DNA of 64,000 bases from Dyadobacter psychrophilus (GTDB lineage: Bacteria > Bacteroidota > Bacteroidia > Cytophagales > Spirosomataceae): NCBI RefSeq assembly GCF_900167945.1, contig NZ_FUZA01000002.1, positions 1,426,001 through 1,490,000 of the forward strand, given 5' to 3'. Shown here piece after piece: positions 44,326 through 53,771 of the stretch; the first letter of the stretch is position 1, and each line of letters starts with the position of its first letter. Position numbers and translations under genes: made by a program. The notes beneath the pieces are model-generated. The model ran no database searches. It was given only the letters and a program-made list of their open reading frames with translations, and had not been told where the DNA came from.

Positions 44326-45576
44326 TCAATATTTCATTATAAATTTAGACAAATCGGGCAAATATTCCTTTTTTCTCTTCAATTCATATTCATAAATCGC
44401 CTGACCAAGGTTTTTCATGAACGGGTAGCAAACCTCTTTATACTCATATTTGTCATCATTATAAACGCCATCTTCATTGGATTGCACAACGGCTGTCAGC
44501 ATAAATTCGATCTTATTTTCAAAATCAACGATGAAAGCATTGTCAATGATGAAGCCATAGGAATCGCCATACTTATTGAAAATCCGAATGTTTGATCTCG
44601 GAATCACCTCTTTATCAGCACCATAGAATAAAAATTTGGCATACACATTCCAGAATTCCTTCGGATCGTATTTCGGAAAATCGCTTTCAGAAGGATACTT
44701 GCTCATGTAAGTGTAAATCAGATTATAGTCCTGCCGGGTCAGATTAAAGCGCTCATTTTCAGGGAATGTTTCGGGGAAAAGCAGCTTTTTCATCACTTTC
44801 TGCTGATCTGTTATACTGAATGCATTCTTATTTGCCATATTAAAAGGCTTTGCTACAAACCGGTCCGAACTGTCCATATAAGCCTTCCCCATGCTCGTAT
44901 TGGACAATGCAAGCGGATAATCCAGCGGATCAAATTTACCATGCTGATAATAAACGAGGCTGTCGCGATCATAAAACGAAACCGGATTCGTATTTCGCGA
45001 AGTAATGTCCGTGTCCTTCACTGCATAACGGTTGAGGATGCGACTCGTGGTTAAGCCATATTTCTTCAATTTCTGGTTTATTTCCGCCCTGCTGATAAAC
45101 TCGTAAAGCCGGTTGTAGGCATCATTGTCGCTAACGAGCAGGATCTTTTTTATGTAATGTTCCAGAGACGGAAGGCCGTTTTCCGAAGAACTGTCCTTAT
45201 CCACAGCGGTTTGCCGGGCAAAAGCAGATCCTGTTAGCATTGTACTTTTGGCGGTAAGTCCAGGCACATTGAGCTCGTTGATCTTTTCGAGTGCAAAAAT
45301 TACCGTTGGCAGCTTAACCGTGCTTGCGGGAAAAAAATAATGCAGGTCGTTCAGGTTATAGCTGTAACTTCTGAAATGCGGAACATTGTTCTTGTCGCGA
45401 TCGATCTGTGTGTACAGGATCTGCACTTCGTTCTTTTTGGGGTGGTTCAAAATACCAGAAAACAGCTCGGGTTTGCTCCTGAGCAGCTTTTCCAGAAACA
45501 ATGTATCCGTTTCCTGCGCAAAGCAAAAAGTGGAAATGCAACTCAGCAAAATGCACGCCGTAAATAACCGAACCAT
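44326..45576 (-). CDS. Serine hydrolase (class A beta-lactamase/DD-peptidase-like)
   Basis: A 416-residue exported enzyme with a signal peptide (to about residue 20, SFCFA-like). The active-site motifs are ASTVK (Ser85, Lys88) and SDN at 149-151 in LLVSDNDAYNRL, both as in class A beta-lactamases. A KTG-like triad was not identified with certainty; KYGDSYGF is the best candidate. The spacing and the long insertions resemble the beta-lactamase-related serine hydrolase group more than true resistance enzymes. It probably acts in the periplasm on a peptidoglycan-like or other peptide. It lies 20 bp after rluF. Confidence 0.85.
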   Translation of the reverse strand: MVRLFTACILLSCISTFCFAQETDTLFLEKLLRSKPELFSGILNHPKKNEVQILYTQIDRDKNNVPHFRSYSYNLNDLHYFFPASTVKLPTVIFALEKINELNVPGLTAKSTMLTGSAFARQTAVDKDSSSENGLPSLEHYIKKILLVSDNDAYNRLYEFISRAEINQKLKKYGLTTSRILNRYAVKDTDITSRNTNPVSFYDRDSLVYYQHGKFDPLDYPLALSNTSMGKAYMDSSDRFVAKPFNMANKNAFSITDQQKVMKKLLFPETFPENERFNLTRQDYNLIYTYMSKYPSESDFPKYDPKEFWNVYAKFLFYGADKEVIPRSNIRIFNKYGDSYGFIIDNAFIVDFENKIEFMLTAVVQSNEDGVYNDDKYEYKEVCYPFMKNLGQAIYEYELKRKKEYLPDLSKFIMKY

Positions 45577-45596
45577 AATCCGAATGTTTTGATAAG

Positions 45597-46337
45597 CTAC
45601 TCTTCCCAGCCCGATATATAGGAGCCTTCTTCGGTCTTAACCGACGTTTCAATGGCGGCATTGATGGTTTCCATTTCCTCCGCCGTTAGGTCCCGCCATT
45701 TTCCGGTGGGTAAATTTTCCAATGTTACATTCATGATCCTGACACGTTTCAGCTTGGTAACATGGTAGCCCAAATACTCACACATGCGCCGGATCTGGCG
45801 GTTAAGGCCCTGGGTGAGTACAATTGTAAAGACGTGGCTTGCTTCTTTTTTTACGAAACACTTTTTGGTGATGGTGCCCAAAACAGGAACGCCCGATGCC
45901 ATTTTATTCACAAATTCAGGCGTGATCTGCTTGTCAACTGTAACTACATATTCCTTTTCGTGATTATTTCCTGCTCTCAGGATTTTGTTCACAATGTCGC
46001 CGTCACTGGTCAGAAAAATGAGCCCTTCGGAGGGTTTATCCAACCTGCCGATCGGGAAAATACGCTCGGGATGGCGGATATAATCAATGATATTTCCTTT
46101 CACATCGCGTTCCGTCGTACAAGTTATGCCAACCGGTTTGTTAAATGCAATGTATACGGCCGCCTTCCTTACCTTCAATAATTTGCCATCAATTTTCACT
46201 TCATCGGCTGCCGTGGCCTTGTCTCCCAAAACCGCCCTTCTGCCATTCAGCATTACCCGGCCCTGTTCCACCAGCCTGTCCGCTTCCCGCCGCGAACAAA
46301 AGCCTGTTTCGCTGATATATTTATTTATCCTGATCAA
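45597..46337 (-). CDS. rluF: 23S rRNA pseudouridine synthase, RluF/RsuA family
   Basis: A 246-residue enzyme that converts a uridine of 23S rRNA to pseudouridine. Residues 1-60 form an S4 RNA-binding domain ([20 protein letters not shown]). The synthase domain has [20 protein letters not shown] with catalytic Asp100, and the late segment [22 protein letters not shown]. The R-L-D motif and the RsuA-like layout fit RluF, which modifies position 2604 in E. coli. RluE/RsuA-like activity on another site is possible. It begins the rluF-serine hydrolase-hypothetical series on the minus strand. Confidence 0.9.
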   Translation of the reverse strand: MIRINKYISETGFCSRREADRLVEQGRVMLNGRRAVLGDKATAADEVKIDGKLLKVRKAAVYIAFNKPVGITCTTERDVKGNIIDYIRHPERIFPIGRLDKPSEGLIFLTSDGDIVNKILRAGNNHEKEYVVTVDKQITPEFVNKMASGVPVLGTITKKCFVKKEASHVFTIVLTQGLNRQIRRMCEYLGYHVTKLKRVRIMNVTLENLPTGKWRDLTAEEMETINAAIETSVKTEEGSYISGWEE

Positions 46338-46504
46338 AATCCTGCTTTTTAATTCTTATGCTAAGCCGTGATGGCTTTCCTATCGAAAAGCAAATTACTG
46401 CAATTCGCAAAAAATATCCGGTTTTTATTAAAGATTCCGGAACGTTGTCACTTTTACGTTACAAGCTGAAAAATTTTCAATTCAATTAATGAATCTAATC
46501 CCTT

Positions 46505-47803
46505 ATGAGAAATCGTTTTTTACCATTAGCCGTTCTGTTCTGGCTTTCTTTATTAACCGTAGCCGCACAGCCTGCGAGGCGACCCGTAGAGATCGTAGTT
46601 ACGGCGGACCGGGACGACTGGACCTATAAAACCGGTGATAAAGTTCAATTCCTGGTAACGGTCACGCGGAATGGGAATTTGGTTAAAAATGCCTCGATAC
46701 GCTACGAAATCGGGCTTGAAAAGCTGGAACCTACTATTAAGGAAACAAAAACAGCCGCTGATGGCAAACTGACCATTGACGGCGGAACGCTAAAAACACC
46801 CGGTTTTTTAAGATGCATTGCCTGGGTAACCGTGGATGGAAACGAATATCGCGGCTTGGCAACAGCAGGCTTTGATCCACAAAAAATTGAACCCACTGTG
46901 GCTAATCCACAGGATTTCGACACATTCTGGGCCGCAGCCAAGCAGGAATTGTCCGCCGTTCCGATGGACGCCAAAATGACGCTCCTGCCCGAACGTTGCA
47001 CCGAAAAAGTTAATGTATATCACCTGAACCTTCAAAATAACCGCAAAGGCGTTCGCGTTTACGGCATCCTGAGCATCCCGAAAAATGAAGGAAAATATCC
47101 TGCGCTGCTGCGCGTTCCCGGTGCCGGGGTGCGCGCCTACTATGGCGACGTGGTGACGGCCGAAAAGGACATTATCACACTCGAAATAGGGATTCACGGC
47201 ATTTCCGTCATTATGGATCCTTCCGTATACACCGATATGGGCCAGGGACTTTTGAATGGTTATCCTGCATACAATATGGATGACCGCGATAAATTTTATT
47301 ACAAAAGGGTTTATCTCGGCTGTGTGCGCGCTAATGATTTCCTGACAAGCCTGCCTCAATATGACGGGACAAATCTGGCGGTAACCGGCGGAAGCCAGGG
47401 CGGCGCATTGTCGATCATCACCGCTGGTCTTGATCCGCGCGTGAAATGGCTGGGCGCTTTTTATCCTGCATTGAGTGATGTAACGGGTTACCTGCACGGA
47501 CGCGCAGGCGGCTGGCCACATTACTTTGACAAAACCGGTGTAAAATGGAACAACACCAAAGAGAAAGTAGCAACGGTGGCTTATTACGACGTAGTGAATT
47601 TCGCCAGAAGGGTTAAGGTGCCTGGTTTTTATATCTGGGGATACAATGATGAAACCTGCCCCCCTACTTCCATGTATGCGGCTTATAATGTCACCACTGC
47701 GCCTAAAGAGCTGAAACTGTTCCTGGACACTGGCCACTGGACTTACCAGGAAGAAAAGGACATCATGAACAACTGGCTGATCGAAAAACTGACTAAAAAA
47801 TAG
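46505..47803 (+). CDS. Acetylxylan esterase (AXE1/CE7-like), exported
   Basis: A 432-residue exported hydrolase. The signal peptide ends TVAAQP (about residue 22). Residues about 28-120 form an N-terminal beta domain; residues about 140-430 are an AXE1-type alpha/beta hydrolase with VTGGSQGGA (nucleophile Ser297), WGYNDETCPPTSMYAAYN (Asp) and DTGHWTYQEE (His). HGISVIMDP and RVYLGCVRANDFL also fit. It deacetylates xylan or acetylated sugars. It lies 16 bp upstream of a Gfo/Idh/MocA oxidoreductase gene, suggesting joint use in carbohydrate catabolism. Confidence 0.88.
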   Translation: MRNRFLPLAVLFWLSLLTVAAQPARRPVEIVVTADRDDWTYKTGDKVQFLVTVTRNGNLVKNASIRYEIGLEKLEPTIKETKTAADGKLTIDGGTLKTPGFLRCIAWVTVDGNEYRGLATAGFDPQKIEPTVANPQDFDTFWAAAKQELSAVPMDAKMTLLPERCTEKVNVYHLNLQNNRKGVRVYGILSIPKNEGKYPALLRVPGAGVRAYYGDVVTAEKDIITLEIGIHGISVIMDPSVYTDMGQGLLNGYPAYNMDDRDKFYYKRVYLGCVRANDFLTSLPQYDGTNLAVTGGSQGGALSIITAGLDPRVKWLGAFYPALSDVTGYLHGRAGGWPHYFDKTGVKWNNTKEKVATVAYYDVVNFARRVKVPGFYIWGYNDETCPPTSMYAAYNVTTAPKELKLFLDTGHWTYQEEKDIMNNWLIEKLTKK

Positions 47804-47819
47804 TTTAAAAACATTAAAA

Positions 47820-49139
47820 ATGGATCGTAGAAACTTTATTGAAAAGTCGGCACTTGCCGGAGCAGCACTTTCGAGTGCTGCCTTCTCATCACTGCCACTT
47901 TTGAGCGCAATAAGCCGCGCCGCTCCTTACCGCACGGCATTGATCGGAACGGGCTGGTGGGGAACCAACATCCTGCGCTGCGCATTGCAATCGGGTGAAA
48001 ACAAGTTGGTTGCGCTTTGCGATGTCGACGATAACCAGCTCAAAGTTTGCGCCGCAGAGATGGCTAAGCTCACGCCGGATAAGCCGAAGATTTACAAGGA
48101 TTTCCGTGAATTGCTGGCCAAAGAAAAGCCGGAAGTGGTCATCGTTGCTACGCCGGACCACTGGCATGCGCTGTGCTGCATTGCTGCCATTGAATCGGGC
48201 GCGCACGTGTATGTAGAGAAACCTATTTCGCATACGATCAAAGAAGGCAGGGCAATGGTCAATGCGACACGCAAGCATGGAAAGATCGTGCAAGTGGGCA
48301 CGCACAGGCGCGTTTCTCCACATAATGTGTCGGGAATGGAGTTTTTGAAATCGGGTAAGGCTGGGAAAGTCGGGATGGCGCGGGCGTTTGTACATTATGG
48401 TGGCGGCCCGGGCCAGAAAACACCCGACTCCGAACCGCCGCAAGGCATGGACTGGGATTTTTACTGTGGCCCGGCGCAGTTGCTGCCATATAATAAAACC
48501 ATGCATCCGAGAGGATTTCGCGGTTATCTCAATTTCGCAAACGGAACATTAGGCGACTGGGGCATTCACTGGCTTGATCAGGTTTTGTGGTGGTCGGAAC
48601 AGAAATATCCGAAAAAGGTTTATTCGACCGGTGGCAGGGCGATCAGGCAGGACAATACGGACGCTCCGGATCATCAGGTTGCGGTTTACGATTTCGATGG
48701 TTTTACATTGGAATGGGAACACCGGAATTTTGCTGCTAATAATGCGGAAAAAACACATCCGCAACAGGCAGTAGGCGTTTATTTCTACGGAACCGAAGGC
48801 ACGTTCCACATGGGCTGGCTTGACGGTTGGACGTTTTACCCAACAGACCCCAAAAAACCGGTCATTCACCAGGACGCCCAGCTCAACAAGCCGGATGATC
48901 AGAACATTAAGGAACTTTGGGCAAACTTTATTGAATCCATCAAAACGAACAAGCCGCCGATCTCTGAGATAGAAATCGGGCAACGTTCAACGAATGTTGC
49001 GTTACTGGGAATGCTGTCCCTCAAATTGGGCAGAAGCATTATCTGGGACGGGGAAAAGGAAACGATCGAGGGAGATCCGGAAGCAAACAAGCTTTTGAGC
49101 AGAGAATACCGGGGAGAATGGAAATATCCGCAGGCATAA
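47820..49139 (+). CDS. Gfo/Idh/MocA family oxidoreductase, Tat-exported
   Basis: A 439-residue NAD(P)-dependent sugar oxidoreductase. The N-terminus resembles a twin-arginine signal (MDRRNFIEKSALAGAAL), common for this family in Bacteroidota. The Rossmann motif is ALIGTGWWGTN; the catalytic region has YVEKPISHT (E-K-P) and GDWGIHWLDQVLWW. Substrates are typically cyclitols, inosose or amino sugars, unknown here. It is translated 16 bp after the acetylxylan esterase gene and ends at a bidirectional terminator. Confidence 0.92.
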   Translation: MDRRNFIEKSALAGAALSSAAFSSLPLLSAISRAAPYRTALIGTGWWGTNILRCALQSGENKLVALCDVDDNQLKVCAAEMAKLTPDKPKIYKDFRELLAKEKPEVVIVATPDHWHALCCIAAIESGAHVYVEKPISHTIKEGRAMVNATRKHGKIVQVGTHRRVSPHNVSGMEFLKSGKAGKVGMARAFVHYGGGPGQKTPDSEPPQGMDWDFYCGPAQLLPYNKTMHPRGFRGYLNFANGTLGDWGIHWLDQVLWWSEQKYPKKVYSTGGRAIRQDNTDAPDHQVAVYDFDGFTLEWEHRNFAANNAEKTHPQQAVGVYFYGTEGTFHMGWLDGWTFYPTDPKKPVIHQDAQLNKPDDQNIKELWANFIESIKTNKPPISEIEIGQRSTNVALLGMLSLKLGRSIIWDGEKETIEGDPEANKLLSREYRGEWKYPQA

Positions 49140-49144
49140 GCAAG

Positions 49145-49178
49145 AAAAAGGGATTGTTAGCTTTAACAATCCCTTTTT
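49145..49178. terminator. Bidirectional terminator between convergent genes
   Basis: AAAAAGGGATTGTTA (49145-49159) and TAACAATCCCTTTTT (49164-49178) form a perfect 15-bp stem with a 4-nt loop. A and T runs on either side make it effective for both the oxidoreductase gene (plus) and the 49182 gene (minus). Confidence 0.88.
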
Positions 49179-49181
49179 CAT

Positions 49182-49538
49182 TTAGTCGATCTTCACAACC
49201 TCCGCCGGAATGTTGTACTGATCTATGATTTCGCGTGTGAACCTGACATGTCCTCGTGGCGCCATCAGATATAATTTAGCACCTTTCATGCCTGCAAGCT
49301 CGCTCAGCAACTTCCATTTTGAAATGCTTCCGCGTAGCTGATCTGTTTTCATTGACACTTCAAGATAGTGCCTGTTGAACATATTTACGCCAGTTACATC
49401 CGGGGTAAATTTGGCATTGTCGGCGGCCCGTTCGTAGGACTTCGGTGTTTCAAATCCTTCCATATTGGCCTGGATATCCTTAAACCCATGCGCCTGTGCC
49501 CACTTTACCACAAGTGGAATAAATAATTCCTTTTCCAT
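49182..49538 (-). CDS. Hypothetical protein, possibly nuclease-like
   Basis: A 118-residue soluble protein. The central part (FTPDVTGVNMF, then RHYLEVSMKTDQLRGSISKWKLLSELAGMKGAKLYLMAPRGH) has the order of a PD-(D/E)xK-type core: an Asp after a strand, a Glu/Lys-rich strand, then a helix and a hydrophobic strand. However the E-x-K spacing is not exact, so I call this only a resemblance. It has no signal peptide. It is convergent with the oxidoreductase gene across a shared terminator. Function is unknown. Confidence 0.65.
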   Translation of the reverse strand: MEKELFIPLVVKWAQAHGFKDIQANMEGFETPKSYERAADNAKFTPDVTGVNMFNRHYLEVSMKTDQLRGSISKWKLLSELAGMKGAKLYLMAPRGHVRFTREIIDQYNIPAEVVKID

Positions 49539-49708
49539 AATATTAAATGAATAATTTTTTCTCTCCCGTCAACCAGGGAACTCCATAAAAATCAAACTAA
49601 ACTGAGCAGAGGAAGTATTTTACCGAAAGCAGTCTGGATTGTAGTATTCTTACTAATCATGAAAGGTACAGGTTTTTGCCCTAATCAGCAAATTTTTACC
49701 CCAATCAG

Positions 49709-50035
49709 TTAGTCGTCCATCTCATCCATAAAATTGTAATAGGCCCTTAAAAGCTCCTGATGTGCTTTGGTGTTTTTTTGTAAAAGCGCCAGTGCCACCC
49801 CTTTGCGATAAATTTCCTCCGCCTTTTCTACTTCTTCTTTTGAAGCAAAAAATGAACCAGCATGATAATATGTAGGCAGGTAATCCGGATGGGTGGTCAG
49901 AAGAATATCAAAAAAATCAGCAGCTTTTTCCGGATCCGACTTGGTATACTCAATGGCGAGGGCGTAAACATTAAAGGGATCGCTGGGATCTTCTTCATAA
50001 AAGCTGAGCAAATTGCTGAGTAAAGTGCCGTTCAT
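49709..50035 (-). CDS. Small tetratricopeptide-like protein
   Basis: A 108-residue all-helical protein. NVYALAIEYTKSDPEKAADFFDILLTTHPDYLPTYYHAG and EKAEEIYRKGVALALLQKN follow the TPR spacing (small-aromatic-acidic patterns of 34 residues), about two to three repeats. Pro-Asp turns between helices support this. It likely mediates a protein contact. It is divergent from the electron transfer flavoprotein genes. The upstream 170 bp hold an imperfect 20-bp-period repeat at 49673-49708 near its stop codon. Confidence 0.8.
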   Translation of the reverse strand: MNGTLLSNLLSFYEEDPSDPFNVYALAIEYTKSDPEKAADFFDILLTTHPDYLPTYYHAGSFFASKEEVEKAEEIYRKGVALALLQKNTKAHQELLRAYYNFMDEMDD

Positions 50036-50130
50036 TGTATATTATTATGCTTGCATACTATTTAAGATTTCCCTTAATTTGCCCGGACAAAGTTATTCTC
50101 ATACCAGACATTATTTATAAATAAAAGCTC

Positions 50131-50868
50131 ATGAAAATACTCGTTTGTATATCCAATGTGCCCGATACAACCGCTAAGATAACATTTACGGACAACGACA
50201 CCAGACTTAATAAAAATGGGATCCAGTATATTATCGGTCCGTATGATGATTATGCATTGGCAAGAGGTGTTGAATTAAAAGAACAATCAGGCGGCACTTT
50301 AACCGTTCTGCACGTGGGAGAAGCGGATGCTGACCCGCAGATCCGTAAGGCGCTCGCCATCGGTGCAGACGATGCAATCCGGGTCAATGCAGATCCGCTC
50401 GATTCTTACTTCGTGGCCGTCCAAATTGCGAATGTGGCTAAACAAAATAACTACGATCTCATCCTGATGGGGCGTGAATCCATAGATTATAATAGTGGCG
50501 TTGTGCATGGTTTAGTTGGGGAAATGTTGGGAATAGGCTCCTACTCTCCCGTAATGAAACTCGACATTGAAGGCGGTTCAGCGACGATAAGCAGGGAAAT
50601 TGACGGTGGAAAAGAAATTCTCAAAGCACCTCTGCCGCTCGTGCTGGGCTGCCAGGAACCGATTGCAGAGTGGAAAATTCCCAACATGCGTGGCATAATG
50701 ACCGCACGTACAAAGCCATTAAATGTGGTAGAGCCCGTTTCAGTCGACGAAATGACCGTGCCAGAAAAATACTTCCTGCCTGCTCCAAAGGGTGCTTGTA
50801 AGATGATCCCGGCAGGTGAGGCAGAAACATTGATCCGGCTTTTACGAACAGAAGCAAAAGTGCTGTGA
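50131..50868 (+). CDS. etfB: Electron transfer flavoprotein subunit beta
   Basis: A 245-residue ETF beta subunit, binding AMP and forming a heterodimer with the alpha subunit. The signature block is GREIDGGKE-like (SATISREIDGGKEILKAPLPLVLG) and PNMRGIMTARTKPL in the second half, as in ETF-beta. It carries electrons from acyl-CoA dehydrogenases or other flavoproteins to the respiratory chain. The etfA gene follows 38 bp later. No ETF-quinone oxidoreductase or acyl-CoA dehydrogenase gene is adjacent, as often in Bacteroidota. Confidence 0.96.
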   Translation: MKILVCISNVPDTTAKITFTDNDTRLNKNGIQYIIGPYDDYALARGVELKEQSGGTLTVLHVGEADADPQIRKALAIGADDAIRVNADPLDSYFVAVQIANVAKQNNYDLILMGRESIDYNSGVVHGLVGEMLGIGSYSPVMKLDIEGGSATISREIDGGKEILKAPLPLVLGCQEPIAEWKIPNMRGIMTARTKPLNVVEPVSVDEMTVPEKYFLPAPKGACKMIPAGEAETLIRLLRTEAKVL

Positions 50869-50906
50869 TCTTTTTGAATCAATTTATAAATCAAAACTGA
50901 GAGCAA

Positions 50907-51878
50907 ATGTCAGTCCTTATATATGTAGAACTGGATAACGGTTCCATCAAAAAAACATCGCTGGAAGCAGTGGCTTACGGCGCAAAGGTCGCAGAAAAAA
51001 CGGGTGATAAAGCGGTTGTTCTGGCCATTGGAGCGGCAGCTTCGTCTGCGCTTGAAATAGCAGGAAATTATGGCGCGTCCAAAGTGCTGCACGCATCGGA
51101 TGAAAAACTGACGCACGAAAACAGCCTCGCATACGCAGATGCACTGGCGCAGGCAGTCGAGCAGGAAGGAAGTAAGATCATTGTTCTTTCCAAATCGGGC
51201 CTGGGTGACGCAATGGCGGCGCGGGCTGCTGCGAAGTTGAAGGCAGGCGTTGTGTCCGGCGTTACAGCATTGCCCGAGATCAATGGTTCCTTTAAAGTAA
51301 CCCGTGGGATCTTCACCGGAAAAGCTTTTGCAACAACTGAGATGAAATCGGATGTCAAAATCCTGGTTGTGAAAAAGAATGTGATTGAAATCACCGAAAA
51401 CGATGTGGCTTCCGCTAGCGCTGTTGTTGAAACTTTCTCACCACAATTGCGCGACGCCGATTTCCAGGCTTCGGTTGTCAATGTTGAAAAAGCCAGCTCC
51501 GAGTTGTCACTCACTGAAGCGCAAATAATTGTTTCCGGGGGCCGGGGAATGAAAGGGCCGGAGCATTGGCAACCATTAGTAGATCTTGCCAAAGCGCTTG
51601 GTGCGGCAACAGGATGTTCAAAACCCGTTTCTGACCTGGATTGGCGTCCACACCATGAACACATTGGTCAAACCGGAATTAAAGTTGCGCCAAATCTCTA
51701 CATCGCCTGCGGAATTTCCGGCGCAATCCAGCACCTGGCAGGTGTTAACGGCTCCAAATGTATTGTGGTCATCAACAAAGATCCCGAAGCGCCGTTTTTC
51801 AAGGCAGCAGATTACGGAATTGTGGGCGATGTTTTTGAAATTTTACCCAAATTGACCGAGGCGGCCAAAAATCTCTAA
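50907..51878 (+). CDS. etfA: Electron transfer flavoprotein subunit alpha
   Basis: A 323-residue ETF alpha subunit. The C-terminal FAD-binding domain (about 195-320) shows [55 protein letters not shown] and [22 protein letters not shown], the family signature. The N-terminal domain is the usual alpha/beta fold. It forms the FAD-containing heterodimer with EtfB. The pair is followed by a stem-loop terminator at 52004. Confidence 0.96.
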   Translation: MSVLIYVELDNGSIKKTSLEAVAYGAKVAEKTGDKAVVLAIGAAASSALEIAGNYGASKVLHASDEKLTHENSLAYADALAQAVEQEGSKIIVLSKSGLGDAMAARAAAKLKAGVVSGVTALPEINGSFKVTRGIFTGKAFATTEMKSDVKILVVKKNVIEITENDVASASAVVETFSPQLRDADFQASVVNVEKASSELSLTEAQIIVSGGRGMKGPEHWQPLVDLAKALGAATGCSKPVSDLDWRPHHEHIGQTGIKVAPNLYIACGISGAIQHLAGVNGSKCIVVINKDPEAPFFKAADYGIVGDVFEILPKLTEAAKNL

Positions 51879-52003
51879 AACTGCGCATTTAGCCCATATT
51901 TAAATTAATTGTAATAAATACCTCCTGGTCAGATTAGAAAAATAGCTTAAAAATCAGATAATTAAGCTGCTTTATTTCCATCCGGCTGTCAATGAGGCTC
52001 TTC

Positions 52004-52049
52004 TTAACCCGTACTTCATTTTTTTATGCAGTACGGGTTAATTATTTTT
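52004..52049 (+). terminator. Terminator-like hairpin after etfBA
   Basis: TTAACCCGTACT (52004-52015) and AGTACGGGTTAA (52030-52041) form a perfect 12-bp stem with a 14-nt loop, followed by TTATTTTT. It lies about 125 bp after etfA, so a longer 3' leader is implied. Confidence 0.65.
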
Positions 52050-52119
52050 GCAACTTCGATTATAAATATCCAAGATATTCACCACAACTGTCAACCAAAC
52101 TTGCGCATTTAGTTTAAAC

Positions 52120-52713
52120 GTGAAAAAAATCAAGTTAGAAATTCTCGGGCTGTCCCCAAGCCAATCTCAGGCCGGTTCCTTCGCACTGGTTCTTGGCGAA
52201 GAGCTGGGCAACCGCCGCCTGCCCATTATAATTGGTGTGTTCGAAGCGCAGGCCATTGCAGTACAAATTGAAAATATAGTCCCAAACCGCCCGATGACCC
52301 ACGATCTCTTCAAGTCGTTTGCGGATGGAATGAATTATACATTAAAAGAAATCGTCATTTCCGACCTGAAAGAGGGCATTTTTTATGCCAAGATCGTCTG
52401 CACGGATAATTTAAGGGAAGTGGAAATCGATGCCCGTCCCTCTGACGCCATCGCTATCGGTCTGCGTTTTGACATTCCGATTTTCACTTATGAAGCGATT
52501 CTTTCAGAGGCAGGGATTGTTTCGAGCTCCCTAACCGAAGACGAGGAAGATGATGAAGATGCGGTGAAAGAAACATTGAAAGCCACAGGTTCAAAAGATC
52601 AGCTGCGTGACCTCACATTTGACGAATTGCAGCGCATGCTGGACGATGCGCTTTTAAAAGAAGACTACGAAAAAGCTGCGAGCATTCGCGATGAAATGGG
52701 CAGGAGAAACTGA
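52120..52713 (+). CDS. Bifunctional nuclease family protein (DUF151) with UVR-like C-terminus
   Basis: A 197-residue protein. The start is GTG (MKKIKLEILGLSPSQSQ). The DUF151 domain runs to about residue 140: AGSFALVLGEELGNRRLPIIIGVFEAQAIA, RPMTHDLFKSF and IDARPSDAIAIGLRFDIPIFTYE are hallmarks. A UVR-like helix pair follows at the end (LTFDELQRMLDDALLKEDYEKAASIRDEM), as in UvrB/UvrC C-termini. Relatives have DNase/RNase activity in plants and are widely conserved in bacteria. It is the last gene before the ftsX operon, with its own upstream region. Confidence 0.92.
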   Translation: MKKIKLEILGLSPSQSQAGSFALVLGEELGNRRLPIIIGVFEAQAIAVQIENIVPNRPMTHDLFKSFADGMNYTLKEIVISDLKEGIFYAKIVCTDNLREVEIDARPSDAIAIGLRFDIPIFTYEAILSEAGIVSSSLTEDEEDDEDAVKETLKATGSKDQLRDLTFDELQRMLDDALLKEDYEKAASIRDEMGRRN

Positions 52714-52784
52714 TACGGCGGGCCAGGGTAAGTTAAAAATAGTTAACAAACCGGCCTTTTTCGCCCATATGACATTATAATTCT

Positions 52785-52792
52785 TATTTTTG
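52785..52792 (+). promoter_or_regulatory. Candidate -7 box for the ftsX operon
   Basis: TATTTTTG matches the Bacteroidota TAnnTTTG -7 element, about 53 bp before the ftsX start codon. The expected TTG at -33 is imperfect (TTTTTCG around 52757-52763). Confidence 0.35.
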
Positions 52793-52845
52793 CCATCGTT
52801 CAAACATTGGTTTGAGCCAACCGCTAAGCGAAACCTTACGCTCTT

Positions 52846-53724
52846 ATGCCTAAAAAAAAGAAGATTGGAAGTTATCCCAATGCAATGATTGTAATGAGCC
52901 TCACGGCTGCATTGTTCCTGATCGGTTTTTGCGGGCTGCTTGTAATCCAATCCAAAAAACTGGTTTCCATTATCCGCCAGAACATTGAGGTCCGCGTCTT
53001 TTTGAATAAAGAAGAAACAAAAGCCGGCCAGGATTCCATATTAAGCGTTATCAATGCTAAACCTTACGTGCTCGTCTCAACGGAGGTGAAACCCATCACA
53101 TTTGTTTCAAAAGAAGAAGCAGCGAAAGAATTTATCGAAGGCACGAAAGAAGATTTTGTGACTTTTTTAGGAGAAAATCCATTGCGAGACAGTTATCGTG
53201 TCAAAATTCAGGAAGACTATTTTGAGGAAGCCAAATTACAGCTGATCAAAAAAGATCTGGAAAAAATAAAGGGTGTTTACGAAGTTGTTTACCAGGAAGA
53301 TCTTGCCGATAACATTAACAGGAACGTTACCAAAATTTACGTCGTGCTGGCCAGCTTCGCGCTGATTATGCTGATTATCATTGTGTTACTGGTTAATAAC
53401 ACCATCAAGCTTGCCATTTATTCGCAGCGTTTCCTGATCCGCAGTATGCAGCTTGTGGGTGCTACGAACGGGTTTATACAACGTCCCTATGTCATGCGAG
53501 GCGCCATCCAGGGTTTGATCGGCGGCGTTCTGGCCGGAGCATTATTGATCGGATTACAACAATTAGCGGTTCGCAATGTAGAAGGTTTGGGCATGTTGCA
53601 GGAATATGATAAAATCATCATTCTAATTGGCTCAGTACTTGCTTTGGGTATCCTTATCGGCATTTCAAGCACTTACCAGTCACTGGCGCGTTACCTGAGA
53701 ATGGCGCTGGACGATCTTTACTGA
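52846..53724 (+). CDS. ftsX: Cell division protein FtsX
   Basis: A 292-residue inner-membrane protein that pairs with the ATPase FtsE to control peptidoglycan hydrolases at the septum. One TM helix at about 14-37 is followed by an extracytoplasmic domain (about 40-160: NIEVRVFLNKEE, FLGENPLRDSYRVKI) and three TM helices at about 165-190, 218-242 and 256-277. RFLIRSMQLVGATNGFI is the typical cytoplasmic loop. FtsE is not encoded nearby, as is usual in Bacteroidota. It leads the ftsX-DUF3098-uppP-truB-ribF series. Confidence 0.94.
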   Translation: MPKKKKIGSYPNAMIVMSLTAALFLIGFCGLLVIQSKKLVSIIRQNIEVRVFLNKEETKAGQDSILSVINAKPYVLVSTEVKPITFVSKEEAAKEFIEGTKEDFVTFLGENPLRDSYRVKIQEDYFEEAKLQLIKKDLEKIKGVYEVVYQEDLADNINRNVTKIYVVLASFALIMLIIIVLLVNNTIKLAIYSQRFLIRSMQLVGATNGFIQRPYVMRGAIQGLIGGVLAGALLIGLQQLAVRNVEGLGMLQEYDKIIILIGSVLALGILIGISSTYQSLARYLRMALDDLY

Positions 53725-53771
53725 GCCATTTGCAGCCAAAAATAAAAGTTTAGAACATAGAAAATCTCAAA

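Noticed and set aside
46808..47737. Long minus-strand frame (309 codons) opposite the acetylxylan esterase
   Set aside because: It is antisense to a gene with clear catalytic motifs, and its sequence is rich in His/Cys/Ile without domain pattern.
47889..48506. Minus-strand frame of 205 codons opposite the Gfo/Idh/MocA gene
   Set aside because: Shadow of a well-supported gene; its protein has no recognisable pattern.
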